Shown here one piece after another: positions 15,775 to 26,939 of a stretch of 64,000 bases of DNA. Both the position numbers and the translations under genes were made by a program. Source of the stretch: Zygnema circumcarinatum (taxonomy: Eukaryota; Streptophyta; Zygnematophyceae; Zygnematales; Zygnemataceae); contig CM074805.1 in NCBI GenBank assembly GCA_037447605.1, forward strand, positions 3,316,900 through 3,380,899, in the 5' to 3' direction. The number at the start of each line of letters is the position of its first letter. Position 1 is the first letter of the stretch. The notes below the pieces were generated by a model. That model worked only from the letters and a program-made list of their open reading frames with translations. It had not been told where the DNA came from and did no database searches.

Positions 15775-18700
15775 ATGGCTGCCTCCCTGCCTGCCGCCAC
15801 GCTGCTTCTGCTGCTGCTTGTTGCCGCCGCCGCTGCCAACAAGAGTGACAGAGTGAGCTCCGCTTCCTTCCCGCTGCTGCACTTGGCGCGCCTGTGCCTG
15901 GACAGGACGCAGGCTGAGGGGGGAGGGGGGAGGCGCAGGTGTACGTGGCGACGCTGGAGGGGCCGCCGCTCCCTGCAGCCGCGCTCCTGAACCCGCTCCT
16001 GCACTCCTCGCCGCGCAGACGCGAACAGTTCCGCATGGAGCGCGCCACTCGCCATGCCCTCTATCTCCGCCGACTGGGCGCCACGTGATCTTCTCTCCCT
16101 CTCTCTCCCTACTCTCTCTTTCCATTTCCCTCTCCGTGCCCCTCTCCCGCTCCCCATATCTCATCGCGGGAGGGAGCGGGACGGAGCAGGTCGCGCCAGC
16201 TGTACAGCTACCACCAGGCCATGGACGGCTTTGCAGCGCGCCTCTCCGTGGAGCAGGCCGACACTCTGAGAGGTGCCACTCCTTAAGAACGGCAGCCATG
16301 GCGGTAGCAGAGCTCGTGCTAGAACATTCTCGCCCTCATTTTCTGTTTTCGTCATCTATGCGAATATGCGAGCCATTGTTTAAGGCGCTTTTCTGCCATG
16401 ACGCGGTGCAGGAATGAAGGGAGTGGTGTCGGTGAGGCTGGATCGAAGGCAAAAGGTCACTACCACATATACGCCCTCGCTTTTAGGGTTAGATATAAAG
16501 GCGACGGAAGTTCCGCCGGGGCTGTACACCTTGACAAACGGTTCGGGCCTTGTGATTGGAATCGTCGACTCCGGTACGCGTATGTTTTCTATTTTTTGTT
16601 TTTTATATATATTTATTTTTTTTAATTACTATTTCTATACACCATAGGGCATGCGAAGTAAGATTTGGAGAGGCAACTCATTGCTGTTTGCAAGTTCGGC
16701 TGGTGTGAAGGTGTGTGGCCCGAGGCCATGAGCTTTAGAGACGAGGGGCACCCCCCTCCTCCTGCGAAGTTTAAGGGAGTTTGTCAAGAAGGGGAGGGCT
16801 GGAAAGCGACTCTCTGCAACAGGTGAATCTTGGCTGCCTGCTCTCATTTTGAACATTTCATGTTGTGGTTGCGATGCTTGTTGAGCATTGGCAGTTGGCA
16901 GACTAAAAAGAGTAATGCAAAGTGTGAGGCGTGCAAAAGACTAGGCCCTGCAAAGTTCAATGACTTCCATCCTCGCAACATGTTGCTGTTTTTTTTATTT
17001 TTTTATTTTATTTTGATGCACCATCACGACCGTTCATCCGGATGCTCCTCCTTGTGACGAGCAGAGCTTGAAGCAGCCAAACGGAACTCTAGACGCACAG
17101 CGAGTTTTCATAGAACGGGGTTTGTCTGTGCAGAAAGATCATTGGCGCGCGGTACTTTGTGGCGGGCTTTGAAGAAGGGGAAGGGGACCTGCAGTGGAGC
17201 GCTCCGGAAGAGACTCGCTCAGCTCGCGATGCGCTCGGCCATGGCACCCACACCGCCTCTACCGCCGCGGGGGCTCCCGTTCCAAATGTGACTCTCGGAA
17301 GTGTGAACTTTGGAACGGCGCAAGGAATGGCCTATGGAGCACACATATCCGTCTACAAGGTAGAAGGAAGTACTCTTGAACAACTTCCAACGAGGGGCTG
17401 ATCTGAATCGTTGTCCATAGACTTGTTCGGTTTTGTTGTGAAATCACTTACGATTGCGAAGGAACTTCGTTTGGAAGTGTTCAGCTGCATGTGCTGTATG
17501 GGAACCACTTCCAATAGCCTCCGCCTCTCCCTCTCCCTCTCCCTTTCTCTCCCACTCTTCTCCTGCCCCTCACCCTCTCCATCTCCTCCGACCCCACTCT
17601 ATCTCTCCTCTCCACTGGCCCTCCCCCTCTCCCTCTCCCTCTCCCTCCCCTAACTCTCTGTCCCTCCCCCTTCCCCCCTCCCTTCCCCTCTCCATGTCCC
17701 TTACTCCCCCTCCCCCTCCCCCTTCCCCTTCCCCCCCTCCCCCCCCACATGGTGCCCGCAGGTTTGCTGGAGCAGGAACGGCTACTGCTACGAGTCGGAC
17801 ATCCTGGCCGGCATCGACGCTGCGATTTCCGACGGCGTGGACGTTCTGTCCATGTCCTTCGGCAGCGAGGCCCCGCCCGGCCCCCTGGACGGGTCGGGCG
17901 GGCAGGGCGCGCTCATGGCCGCGCTCGCCGGCATCCCCTCCGCCAAGTCGGCCGGCAACGGCGGGCCCGCGCTGGGGAGCGTGACGGAGGTCTCGCCGTG
18001 GTACCTCTCCGTGGGCGCGACCGCGGTCCCGCGGAGCCTCGTCAGCAACAGCGAGGACACGTACACGGCGGCGGACCGCGGCGCGGCCGGAAAGAGAGTC
18101 TACCTCGGGGAGGAATCGGGGGCGCAGTACTACGTGAGAATGACTGACTGACTGACTGAGGGACTGACTGACTGACTGACTGACTGATTGACGGACGGAC
18201 GGACCGACTGACTGGCTGACTGGTTGGCTGACTGACTGATTGACTAACTGACTGACGGACGGACGGACGGACGGACGGACGGACTGACTGACTGCTGCGA
18301 GTCGGGTGTGTTTTAAGTTGGCTTCGGGGCGTGTCCTGCACATGTGGTTTTTTTTTTTTTTTTTTTTTTGTAAGATGGCGACTTTGGGGAGAAGCGACAA
18401 CGCAAGTGTAGGAGAAAGTTTGGGAGGAATGGTGCATGCGCATTAAGGCTCATGTTCAACATGCATGTAGTTAGGAGCGGTAAGGAGGGAAATATTGTGG
18501 AAGGCCATTACCATGTAAGGATTGCCCTGATAATGCATCGACCCGTGGTAAGGAGTAATGGCGTAAATCTCCCAGCAATGCACAGGTGCCAATTTGAGTC
18601 AGTTGTGTGACTGCCCAGGTCGCCCGTGTTCAATTCTACGACTAAAACGCATCGCAGTTCTTTATCAGAAAATCGTATTTTATCCTCTGTTGCGCAACCG

Positions 18701-21700
18701 AAAGGCTACTTCCATTTCCACCTATCATGCATTTTACTCTTTTACAAAGCATCCAAAAGACGATACTGATGACGATGAATGTTTTCTCTCCCAGCAATGT
18801 AACAACAGCTCACCTACACTTTAAGAAACCCTCCACTAAATCCAATGTACCGATCGTGGGCAGGGGTACGCAGTGACGAATGGCACGGTGCCACCTGGCG
18901 CAACCAGTCCTCAGCTCCCATTGATCTACGCAGGAGACGCAGGGCTCACCGGAGCCCTCCTCGAAGACGCGCGGTAAGTAAGCTGTGGCAGTTGGAGGGT
19001 CTGTGGGAGGGATTGGACAAGAATAAGGTGGGGGAGAGGGGACAGGAGCAAAGGTGGGAGAGAAGAAGGCATTGAGTGGGGGAAGGGGTGAAAGGGTAGA
19101 GAGGGAAAGGGAGAGGAGGGAAAGTAGGGGGAGGTGAAGGGGAACAGGAGGGAGCGGGAGAACTAGTGAAAACAGAGAAAAAACACGGAAGTTTTGGAAA
19201 CGGAGAGGCCCACATCCCCAATCACGTGATGCAGCCGAAAAACCTCATCCAATCATGAAGTTGCTCTCCTGCGATCATGAGCAATGCGGGAAGCCGTTTT
19301 ACGCAGTCTTCGTGAATGTAGCCGCTGAATCCTGAAGCTGCGTCAACGCCTTCCCCCCTCCCCCTTTCCCCCCTTCCCCCCTTCCCNNNNNNNNNNCCTG
19401 CCCCCTGCCCCTTGCTCCCTTCCCCGTTCCCCCGTTCCCCCTTCCTCTCCCTCTCTCTCCCTCAAGTCTATCTCGTGCACCTCACATGGCTGCTGCAGGC
19501 AGTGCCAACTGGACAGTCTGGACCCCAAGCTTGTGGCGGGCAAGGTCCTGCTCTGCGACCGCGGCAACGGCCCCCGCGTGGAGAAGGGCTACGCGGCGCT
19601 GCTCGCGGGCGCGGCGGGCCTCGTCCTGCGGAACGTGGCCGAGGACGAGGGGGAGGAAGGGCCGCCCGCGCAGGACTACCACGTGCTGCCCGCCATCCAC
19701 GTGGACTACCGGGCGGGCGTGAAGGTCCTGGAGTACGCGCAGACTGCACGGTCAGTATGGGGACTCGCTCAAGGTTCAGGGATTAGGTTGGCTGGTTTGG
19801 AATTTGGTGGAAGCTGCTTGCAGCACTCTCACGGCACCATTTAAGAGCTCTTCTTGTTGATCACCGTGGCTTTATGGCCGAGATGGGCTTCTGTTGACAA
19901 TGCAAAGGGTGTAATGTATGCACACTGGAGCCTTGCTTCTTCAAGGAAATCTTAATTCGAATCTCTGAAACGTCCTAATTCTCGGCAGAGGCTCCGTCTG
20001 CTGCCTGCCCTGCCTCCAGGAAGCCTACCGCCGCCATCTCCAACATTGAGATTCAAGTGGGGAACATTCCAATGGATATCCCTTCCTTTTCATCGCGGGG
20101 CCCAAACCCGTTGCGAAGCATCATAAAGGTGAACGAAAAAAGAGCAAATCCTGTATTTGTTTTCGTTTTCTTTTCCATCTGCTCATTTGCGATAGTACAA
20201 TTATGCTGTTGCCAATACAACTTTTTCTTGGCACTCCTTCCCCCCCTAAGCCAGCCCTTGCTCGTTCCTTTTCTTGGCGTGCAGCCGGACATTATGGCAC
20301 CCGGAGGAAATGTTTTGGCAGCAGTCACTCCATATAATCTTGACTTCTATGTTGCTGATGGTCAAGTCCCGCGCATTGGCGAATTTGATTTCTATTCCGG
20401 AACGTCTATGGCTGCTCCGCATGTCTCCGGCGTCCTTCTGCTCTTGAAGAGCTTGCATCCAACATGGTCTCCGGGAGCTTTATATTCCGCAATCTCGACA
20501 ACAGGTAAAGCAGACATGGCATAATTCGTCTCAGCGAAATTGAATTTTGTTGGCTGTGCTTGGGGAGGAGTCTCACTCATTGTGATCTTCCGACCACTCC
20601 CTCTCTTGCCTCTCTCTACCTATTTTGTCTGTCAACAGCTGAGCAGCCTCCAGTCGGCAACATTAACGACTTCGGAAGCGGTTTTTTGAACCCGAATAGT
20701 GCATTGCAACCAGGCCTTGTTTACGACTCTGGAGTTGACGATTTCGCCGTTTATCTATGCGATTTTTATGGTAGCGACGTTGTTATGAGGAATACAGGGA
20801 AAGGATGCCCAGAAACATATAACGTTTTTGACTACAATTCTCCGTCCCTAATGATGACTAATGTTAGAGGTATCGGATTTAAGACATCGCGGCGAGTGAA
20901 GAATGTGGGTCCCCCTTCTTCAATGTACCGAGTCTCCATTGTTGAACCCTGGGGCACTTTTGTGACAATTTCTCCTCCAGTGCTGCAGTTCAATGCTACA
21001 AGTCAAGAGCTCAGCTTCACCATAAGTGTAGTGGGCACTGCCATCACAAGGGATACTTCGACAGGTGAGCTTCGCCATGGAAACTTTAGAACGTCTACAT
21101 TTAGAGAAGTTGGATCATTTGTCTGCCATGTGCTTGCTTAGTTAGTTTGTATGAATGTCATGGCTGCCGGCAGGGAATGCGTGCATTTTTGTAGAGCTCG
21201 TGCTCCCTAACATGGGTCATCTAAGTTCAGCAAAGCAGCATGAAGTTAGGTGCAATGGTTTGAAGAACGTGCGCAGAGGTTCGCCTATGCTGAAGGGTAT
21301 GCAAGCTCTGATGCATTATGCATCGAACTTGACCTCGATTGGATCGATTGTCGAACGCATTGGTGAAACTTCCGCCATGCTAAGGTGCCTTACTGCTAGG
21401 CGTAGGCCCTACAAGATTGAAATTCTGGTAGCTTCCTTGTAAACCCAAGGGTGTTTGCTTGGCCTTCAGGTGACTACAGCATGGGCAGTTGGACCTGGAC
21501 CTCATCTGATGGACAATTCACCGTGCGGAGCCCCATGCTCATCAACATCGAAGGCCTTCCTCCTCCTCCTCCTCCTCCTCCTCCTCCTCCTCCTCCCCCC
21601 CGCCCTCCTCCTCCTTCACTTCGCCCTCCTCCAGTCCGCCGCCTTCCCCCGCCCCGCTCCCCTCCTCCTCCACGTCGCCCCCCACCTTCACCTCGCCTCC

Positions 21701-22512
21701 CTCTTTCTTCACTTCGCCACCCTCCTCCTTCACCAACTCTCCCTCCACCACCTAGCCGTCCGTCTCAGCGTACCCAACCTCCTCCACCGTCCTCTCCTCG
21801 TGCTCGACCCCTCCCTCCTCCGTCTCCACTTGCCCCTCCTCTTTCACCGCCAACTCTTTCACAACCTTCACCTCCGCCTCCACCTCTCCCTCCCCCTCCA
21901 TATCTCCTCCCTCCTTCTCCACCACCCCCTTCTCCTTCTCCACCCCCTCCTCCTTCTTCACCTCTCCCTTCTCCGCGTCCCCCTCCTCCTTCTCCAACAC
22001 CCCCTTCTCCTCCACCTCTCGATCCTTCTCCACTACCCCCGTCTCCTTCTCCACCTGCCCCTTCTCCTTCACCTCTCCCTTCTCTGCGTCCCCCTCCTCC
22101 TTCTCCAACACCCCCTTCTCCTCCACCTCTCCCTTCTTCTCCACTACCCCCGTCTCCTTCTCCACCGCCCCCTCCTCCACCTCTCCCTTCTCCGCGTCCC
22201 CCTCCTCCTTCTCCTACACCCCCTTCTCCTCCACATCTCCCTCCTCCTTCTCCACTACCCCCGTCTCCTTCTCCACCTCCCCCACCTCCTTCACCTCTCC
22301 CTCCGCGTCCCCCTCCTCCTCCACCAGTCCCTTCTCCTGCTCCAGCTGCCCCTTCTCCACGTTCGCCTCGTCCTTCTCAACCGCCTCCTTCTCCCCGCCC
22401 TCCCAAATCACCTCCAGTCTCTCCTCCACCTCGCCCTCCTTCTCGCCGCCCTCCTCCTAGTCGCAATCCTCCTCCGCCTCGCCGGCCCCCTCCCATTGGG
22501 CCTTCCCCATAA
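15775..22512 (+). CDS. Secreted subtilisin-like protease with extensin-like C-terminal tail
   Basis: Thirteen exons: 15775-15852, 15939-16084, 16190-16272, 16412-16573, 16711-16822, 17134-17359, 17762-18133, 18864-18973, 19499-19750, 20020-20128, 20285-20504, 20639-21064, 21470-22512. Phases close to 1112 residues. Residues 1-22 form a Leu/Ala-rich signal peptide. An I9 propeptide follows ([15 protein letters not shown]). Catalytic Asp lies in VIGIVDSG (~154), His in LGHGTHTAS (~232), oxyanion Asn in SAGNGGP (~335) and Ser in [11 protein letters not shown] (~591). A PA domain sits between (~430-515), and a fibronectin-like module (SRRVKNVG) follows at ~690-795. The last exon then adds about 317 residues dominated by Pro, Ser, Leu and Arg, ending IGPSP. 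A protease active at the wall is inferred. Typical plant subtilases are 700-800 residues and lack this tail. Intron 8 carries the 10-N gap. Confidence 0.9.
17521..17748. repeat. CT-rich tract in subtilase intron 6
   Basis: About 230 bp of almost pure pyrimidine (CCCTCT and CCCCCT units) ending just before the 3' splice site at 17761. It looks like a greatly expanded polypyrimidine tract. Confidence 0.85.
18141..18294. repeat. TGAC/GGAC tetranucleotide array
   Basis: About 154 bp of TGAC and CGGA units with a few changes, starting 8 bp after the intron 7 donor of the subtilase gene. A 22-base T run follows at 18348-18369. Both are intronic. Confidence 0.9.
19387..19396. other. Assembly gap (10 N)
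   Basis: Ten N residues inside C-rich, pyrimidine-rich sequence in subtilase intron 8. The missing length is unknown; the flanks suggest a collapsed CCCCCTT repeat. Confidence 0.95.
21964..22320 (+). repeat. In-frame 108-111 bp tandem repeats in the subtilase tail
   Basis: Four related units begin near 21964, 22075, 22183 and about 22297, each 36-37 codons where measurable. Each unit encodes an Arg-Pro-Pro-Pro-Pro-Ser-Pro-Thr-Pro block, then a Leu-containing link and a Pro-Ser-Pro-Ser block. The last unit is degenerate. This shows the tail grew by duplication in frame. Confidence 0.75.
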
Positions 22513-23335
22513 GCCTTGCCACGCTCACCTCCACAGCGTCCAGAACCGCCTTTGTGATGGACAGAGGGTAAATAAAAAGGGAATGCGCCCTTCAGAGCTC
22601 GGTCGATGTAAAAAAAACGTTAATAATTTCACCATTATTGAATCGGTTCAATTCTCTCTTGTTCGCTTGGATGGCACTCCTCGTGTCCGCCCTGTGTGCC
22701 CTCCCAAGGGAAGGGGGTGCAGCGCCCTTCCCCTCCCCTCCCCTCCCCTCCCCGTCACACTCTGCGCTGAAAGCGCCCACTGCGTTTGCGAAGGTGCGTT
22801 TGGCGTCCAAACTTCCAAAATTTGGGGATGTGGACTCGGGAATTAGTCCACAAGTCGGACCATCCGAACGGTCGCAAATCAACTAACATTGCAAATGGTT
22901 GCAGCCATTGTATTCAATGGTTGCCAATCGTTGGAACAGATGCGGACTACCGTATTGTTCGCAGCCCTTGCAACTATTCCCAATGTTCGCTTGCCAATCA
23001 TTGCCAATGGACAGTTGCCAACCATCGCCAATGGTTGCGAGCCATAGGATGATCAACCATTGCCGACCAGTGGGTGGCCAACCGATCCTCTGACCTGGTC
23101 CGGCCGCCGCCCCCTGACTAAGACAAGGCTAAATGTGAACACTGCGGCTTAACCAATAGTTAGCCATTATAGCCAGCGACGGCGCCTGGACGTAGCTAGT
23201 CAGCTAGTCAGCCAGCCAAGTCTTTTAGCCAGCCAGCCAGCATTTAGCCAGCTAGCCTAAAGTCAGCCAGCCAACCACTCGCTTTGGTAGGCTCACCCGT
23301 AGGGAGGGAGGCAGGAAAGGCAGGCTTGCGACAGT
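22513..23335. repeat. Intergenic region with short-word repeats
   Basis: Between the subtilase stop and the aminotransferase gene. It contains a CCCCT run near 22730-22756, a dense mix of CAATGGTTGC/GCAACCATTG words in both orientations at 22886-23060, and degenerate AGCC/TAGCCAGC units at 23170-23280. No gene is supported. Confidence 0.6.
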
Positions 23336-23368
23336 GCCACGTGGCGATGCCAGCTGGAGCCACGTGGC
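23336..23368. promoter_or_regulatory. Two G-boxes at the aminotransferase 5' end
   Basis: Two exact GCCACGTGGC palindromes at 23336-23345 and 23359-23368, 23 bp apart, flanking the candidate ATG at 23347. Their closeness to the start suggests either a promoter immediately upstream of transcription or that translation begins later than modelled. Confidence 0.6.
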
Positions 23369-26300
23369 ACAAAGCGCTGTGCTCCCTCAGCCTGCCGCCT
23401 GCCTCTCCAGAGCCGGCATGGCGGCAGCTGCAGGGAGGGAAGCATCCCTCCAGGGGCCATGGAGGTGCTGCTGTTCAGGAAAGGCTGGCGAGGCGCAGGC
23501 AGCGCCATGGCGGGGCTGTGGCGGGATTACGTCTCATCTTCAATGGCTGCGAGCTGCAGCAGGAGGTTTCTCCCGCGGCGCACTTTCTTCGCACCTATCC
23601 GAAAGGTGGTTTGAGAAGCCGCTTTCATTCCGAACTGGCTGAACTTCAGAGATATATCTGGAGAATTGGAAGCGTTAAGCATTTTTGGATTCTTGGAAGG
23701 GAAAGAGTGGTTTCGAAGTTGGAATTCTGAAGTGAGTGATGAAACCTGAAGCAAGTCTGACTACTGTCAGAACATTGAATATTTGAAAACGCAGAACTTG
23801 AAGTCGCCAAGAGTAGTATTAGAGAGGAGACGTTCCAGGCTTACTTTCTTTAGTATTGAATACGTATTGAATTGTTTGCAACTTAAAAATTACTGAGGCG
23901 TATTTGGTCTTCAGTTTCCACCATTGACCCGTCAAAGCTCTTCTCACAATTTTCAGTACCTGAAAATATAAAAAAAAAGGTGAAGGAAGGGAATGCTCAT
24001 AATGTAAGATGCGGATGAGGAGGATCATCGAATTTTAGTAACGTTAATTCGACGATTCTGGCGAAAGGAGTGAACTGTGTGGTTAGAGGGGCTGTGCCAG
24101 TTCATCCACTAACGATGCTTTGCTCAACATATTTCAAAGCAAGGCAATCAAGATACAGCGAGATACGGTGAAATACATAGAGTCAATCTTGTCCAGTCAC
24201 TTCATTGGATTCTCTATCTTGGCTTTGTGTCTTCCATTGCTGCTCGTCACTAATTCATCCTCTCACCGTCCTCTATTTATTTCACCAGTTGTCCACATTC
24301 CGTTCGTTCACTTTCTGTGTCCCTCTTTTCCCTTTCGGATGTTTTTTTCCACATCCCAGATTTTCTAGCAGCTATTTTTGCTAATGCGCAGGTTTCTTTC
24401 CTTTGGTTTCTCTTCCAGGTGCATACACAAGCACACGTACTGCCCACTGCCGAGAATCTCTCCTTTTTTGGGAGCTCCATATGTCACGACTTGCTGATTC
24501 CCTGCAGCGTCTTTCGGAAGCACAGCCAAATTTGTACCCTGGATTTCACAACATTGATACAGGCATAGGGACTTGGTTGACATGCCTGTTGAGGCCTTCT
24601 CTTGCCACACTGGCAACCTGCTTAACGGCATGGAAGGAGGATACAAAGGGAGAGGAAGTTGCTGTTACTATCCTTGTTTGTGGAGCCGACAAACTAGATG
24701 CAAGTGAAAACTCCACAGCTCCCCAGGTCCGTGTCACAGTCTCCTCCTGCTGCCGTTATCACAACATCGGGCGAATCCACGCCATAAGGACTATTTTGGG
24801 TTCCTTATTTTGTTTTTTTCGGGGGTGGCAGGACCTCTGTTGCTAATTGTAATATTCTGAGAAGAAATGGCCTTCCATTTATGGCGTCTTGCAGTATGAC
24901 GTGTATATTCATATGAGCCCTTATGTCCCGCTGGCTATGGGAAAGGGTCTCCTGCCCCCCCCAGCCGTAGTAGCCGTCATGGGTCCTAGAAGGACACTTC
25001 CTCTGGCCAAGTTCTCGCAGTGGTCAAGGTGCAATCAATCCCTAAAGCCTCTATCCTCCCAGAAACGTTTGAGGAAGCTTTTCAAGTTTTTTTTGTGCAA
25101 TTAATGTGGAAGCGTGGACTAAAACTTCGGCAAGATTGTGGCTACCTAAGGTCATAGAAAATCCTCGTCCTCTCCTCGTTGGATTTATTCCTACGTTTTT
25201 CACGGGTCAAAGTCTGAACATTCCTTGGGCTATCGGTGCAGCACAAGGCGACACCTGGAACGATGCTGTCCGTCCGATGCCACCGAAGTGATTCTATCTG
25301 ACGATGGATCAGCGCTGCTGGAGGGACTTGTTACGAACCTTTTTGTGGTTCTTGAGGCCAACAGGCAAGTAGGGGATTGCCCGAAATTAAAAAGCTGCTT
25401 TAATCCTTAGAAGACATTTCTTCCCTCTGTTTTTCGTGTGACTAAACTGTTCCCACATATGCTCTTCTAATTCCACACCTATGTGAATGCTTGTGGTGTC
25501 TCTTGCAGTGGGGCTCCTCTGAAGGGCCAGCTGGCAGCCCCCTGTACCTCAGGGCTGCAAGTGCAGACTGCGGCCTTAACTGATGGAGTGCTGCCAGGAA
25601 TCATCAGACAGCAAATCATAGAGTGCGCTATCTTCAGCCCCCAAGCTTGTCGCATGTTTTTTCTTGTTGCACGTATCTGGTGTAGGTTATCAATACGTAA
25701 GGCAATCTACGTGTTTCAGCTGTAAAGGGAACTTTTGTGAGAGAAAGGTCTTTGTTTAAGGATTTCGATATGTTTTTTGGTCTCCTTCTATTGTCCCGTC
25801 CGCAGCTGAAACAGCAAATGCATACCTGAAGGCTTTGAAGATCATTAAAAAAAAACCACTGTAAGATCGCTGATTACGTGATCTCATTGCAGAATCTGTC
25901 AGACAGCAGGTGTTCCATTGAAGCAGAATCCACCGCTGTGGACTCAGCGCTCGCAGTGGAAGGAGGCCTTTGTGACAAGTGAGGCCAAAACTCGCCCGAC
26001 TGGTTTAGCCATCTGTATCAGCTGGTGTATGCTTCAGTCTTCTTTCCAAATTTGTCTCTCCCATATTGGGAGCACCTGTCCTATCCATCCAACTCTCATT
26101 CGAGTTGGAGCAAAGCTTTTGCAGGTTCTCTACGAATAGTTCAGCCGGTGGCCACTGTGCGCGTGCCTGCCACGTGGCATGCAGGCACAGCCCTTGATCC
26201 GTGGCCACTGTCACAGGAGTGGGACACGTGGCACCTGCCAGAGGTAAGCACATCCTTGGGCTCTACAAACCCTAAAAAACTGTCGAGGACTGCATAGATT

Positions 26301-26939
26301 GTAGAAGGCTTCTGGTGGTACTCTCCCCGGCATGGCATGCAGGTCAGTGTTATTGTAGGTCAGGACTGTATGAGATGGGATGATAGGCTATGGCCTAGTT
26401 GGATTGGATTGTGCGAGTGGCAGCAAGACAATTATTATTCAAATGACTTGCCTTATGCTCTTCACATGCTCAATGGTAATCTTGTGATTGGCGGTGATTA
26501 GGGAAGTGAATTTCAAAGGAGCTTTGTCTGACAAACTTTTTAAGGTGTTATGCCAACGTTTGGTCGCAGCGTTCTGGCGCACTGACTACGATTTTAAGGG
26601 TAAACCCTCCGCCTTTTGTTTCTTTCATGGATAAGAGAAGCGGGGAGAGAAGGACCAGAAAAAGATTGCTGAGAATTCCAAACGCTTTTCCTTTGATACT
26701 TTTGGGCGGCCCCCTTTGTGCTCGCTTGACAAAATCAATCCCAAATAATCTATGTCAGAAACAACTCAATATTCTTAAACGGAAACTTACAGACACGGTG
26801 TACAGACTTGCAGCCGCATTGCCACACGTTGTTAATTTTTTTTAAAACTTGTCAAATTTGTCCTTGTGTGGGCACGCAGGATAACATCCTCGACCGCCTC
26901 CAAACGTGCAGCACGCGCGTGTCGCGGCTACCTGAATAA
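23347..26939 (+). CDS. Class IV aminotransferase-like PLP protein
   Basis: Nine exons: 23347-23605, 24419-24726, 24895-25028, 25242-25364, 25509-25622, 25893-25978, 26125-26243, 26298-26342, 26880-26939; phases close to 415 residues. The fold is that of D-amino-acid aminotransferase, branched-chain aminotransferase and aminodeoxychorismate lyase. It resembles the plant group containing Arabidopsis At3g54970 in LIFNGCELQQ, GAYTSTRT, LLFWELHMSRL, LAKFSQWS (the likely PLP-binding Lys), EVILSDDG, LLEGLVTNLFVV and DGVLPGIIRQ. The substrate is not established. The intron after exon 4 starts with GC (AG|GCAAGT); using the nearby GT donor instead breaks the frame. The start is the least certain part: 23347 is the only in-frame ATG in exon 1, and it lies between two G-boxes, so a further upstream exon is possible. 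Confidence 0.85.

Noticed and set aside
14488-16299. 603-codon and 334-codon minus-strand frames opposite the subtilase 5' end
   Set aside because: They translate simple repeats (AGGGGG, ACATGC, CCAG, GCCT) and the antisense of true subtilase exons; no domain is present.
17570-18443. 276-codon and 133-codon minus-strand frames
   Set aside because: Antisense to subtilase exon 7 and to the TGAC/GGAC array (Ser-Val-Arg-Pro repeats).
21455-22846. 463-codon Leu-rich plus-strand frame
   Set aside because: It is the shifted frame of the proline-rich tail (CCT read as CTC or TCC) and lacks upstream continuity with the protease exons.
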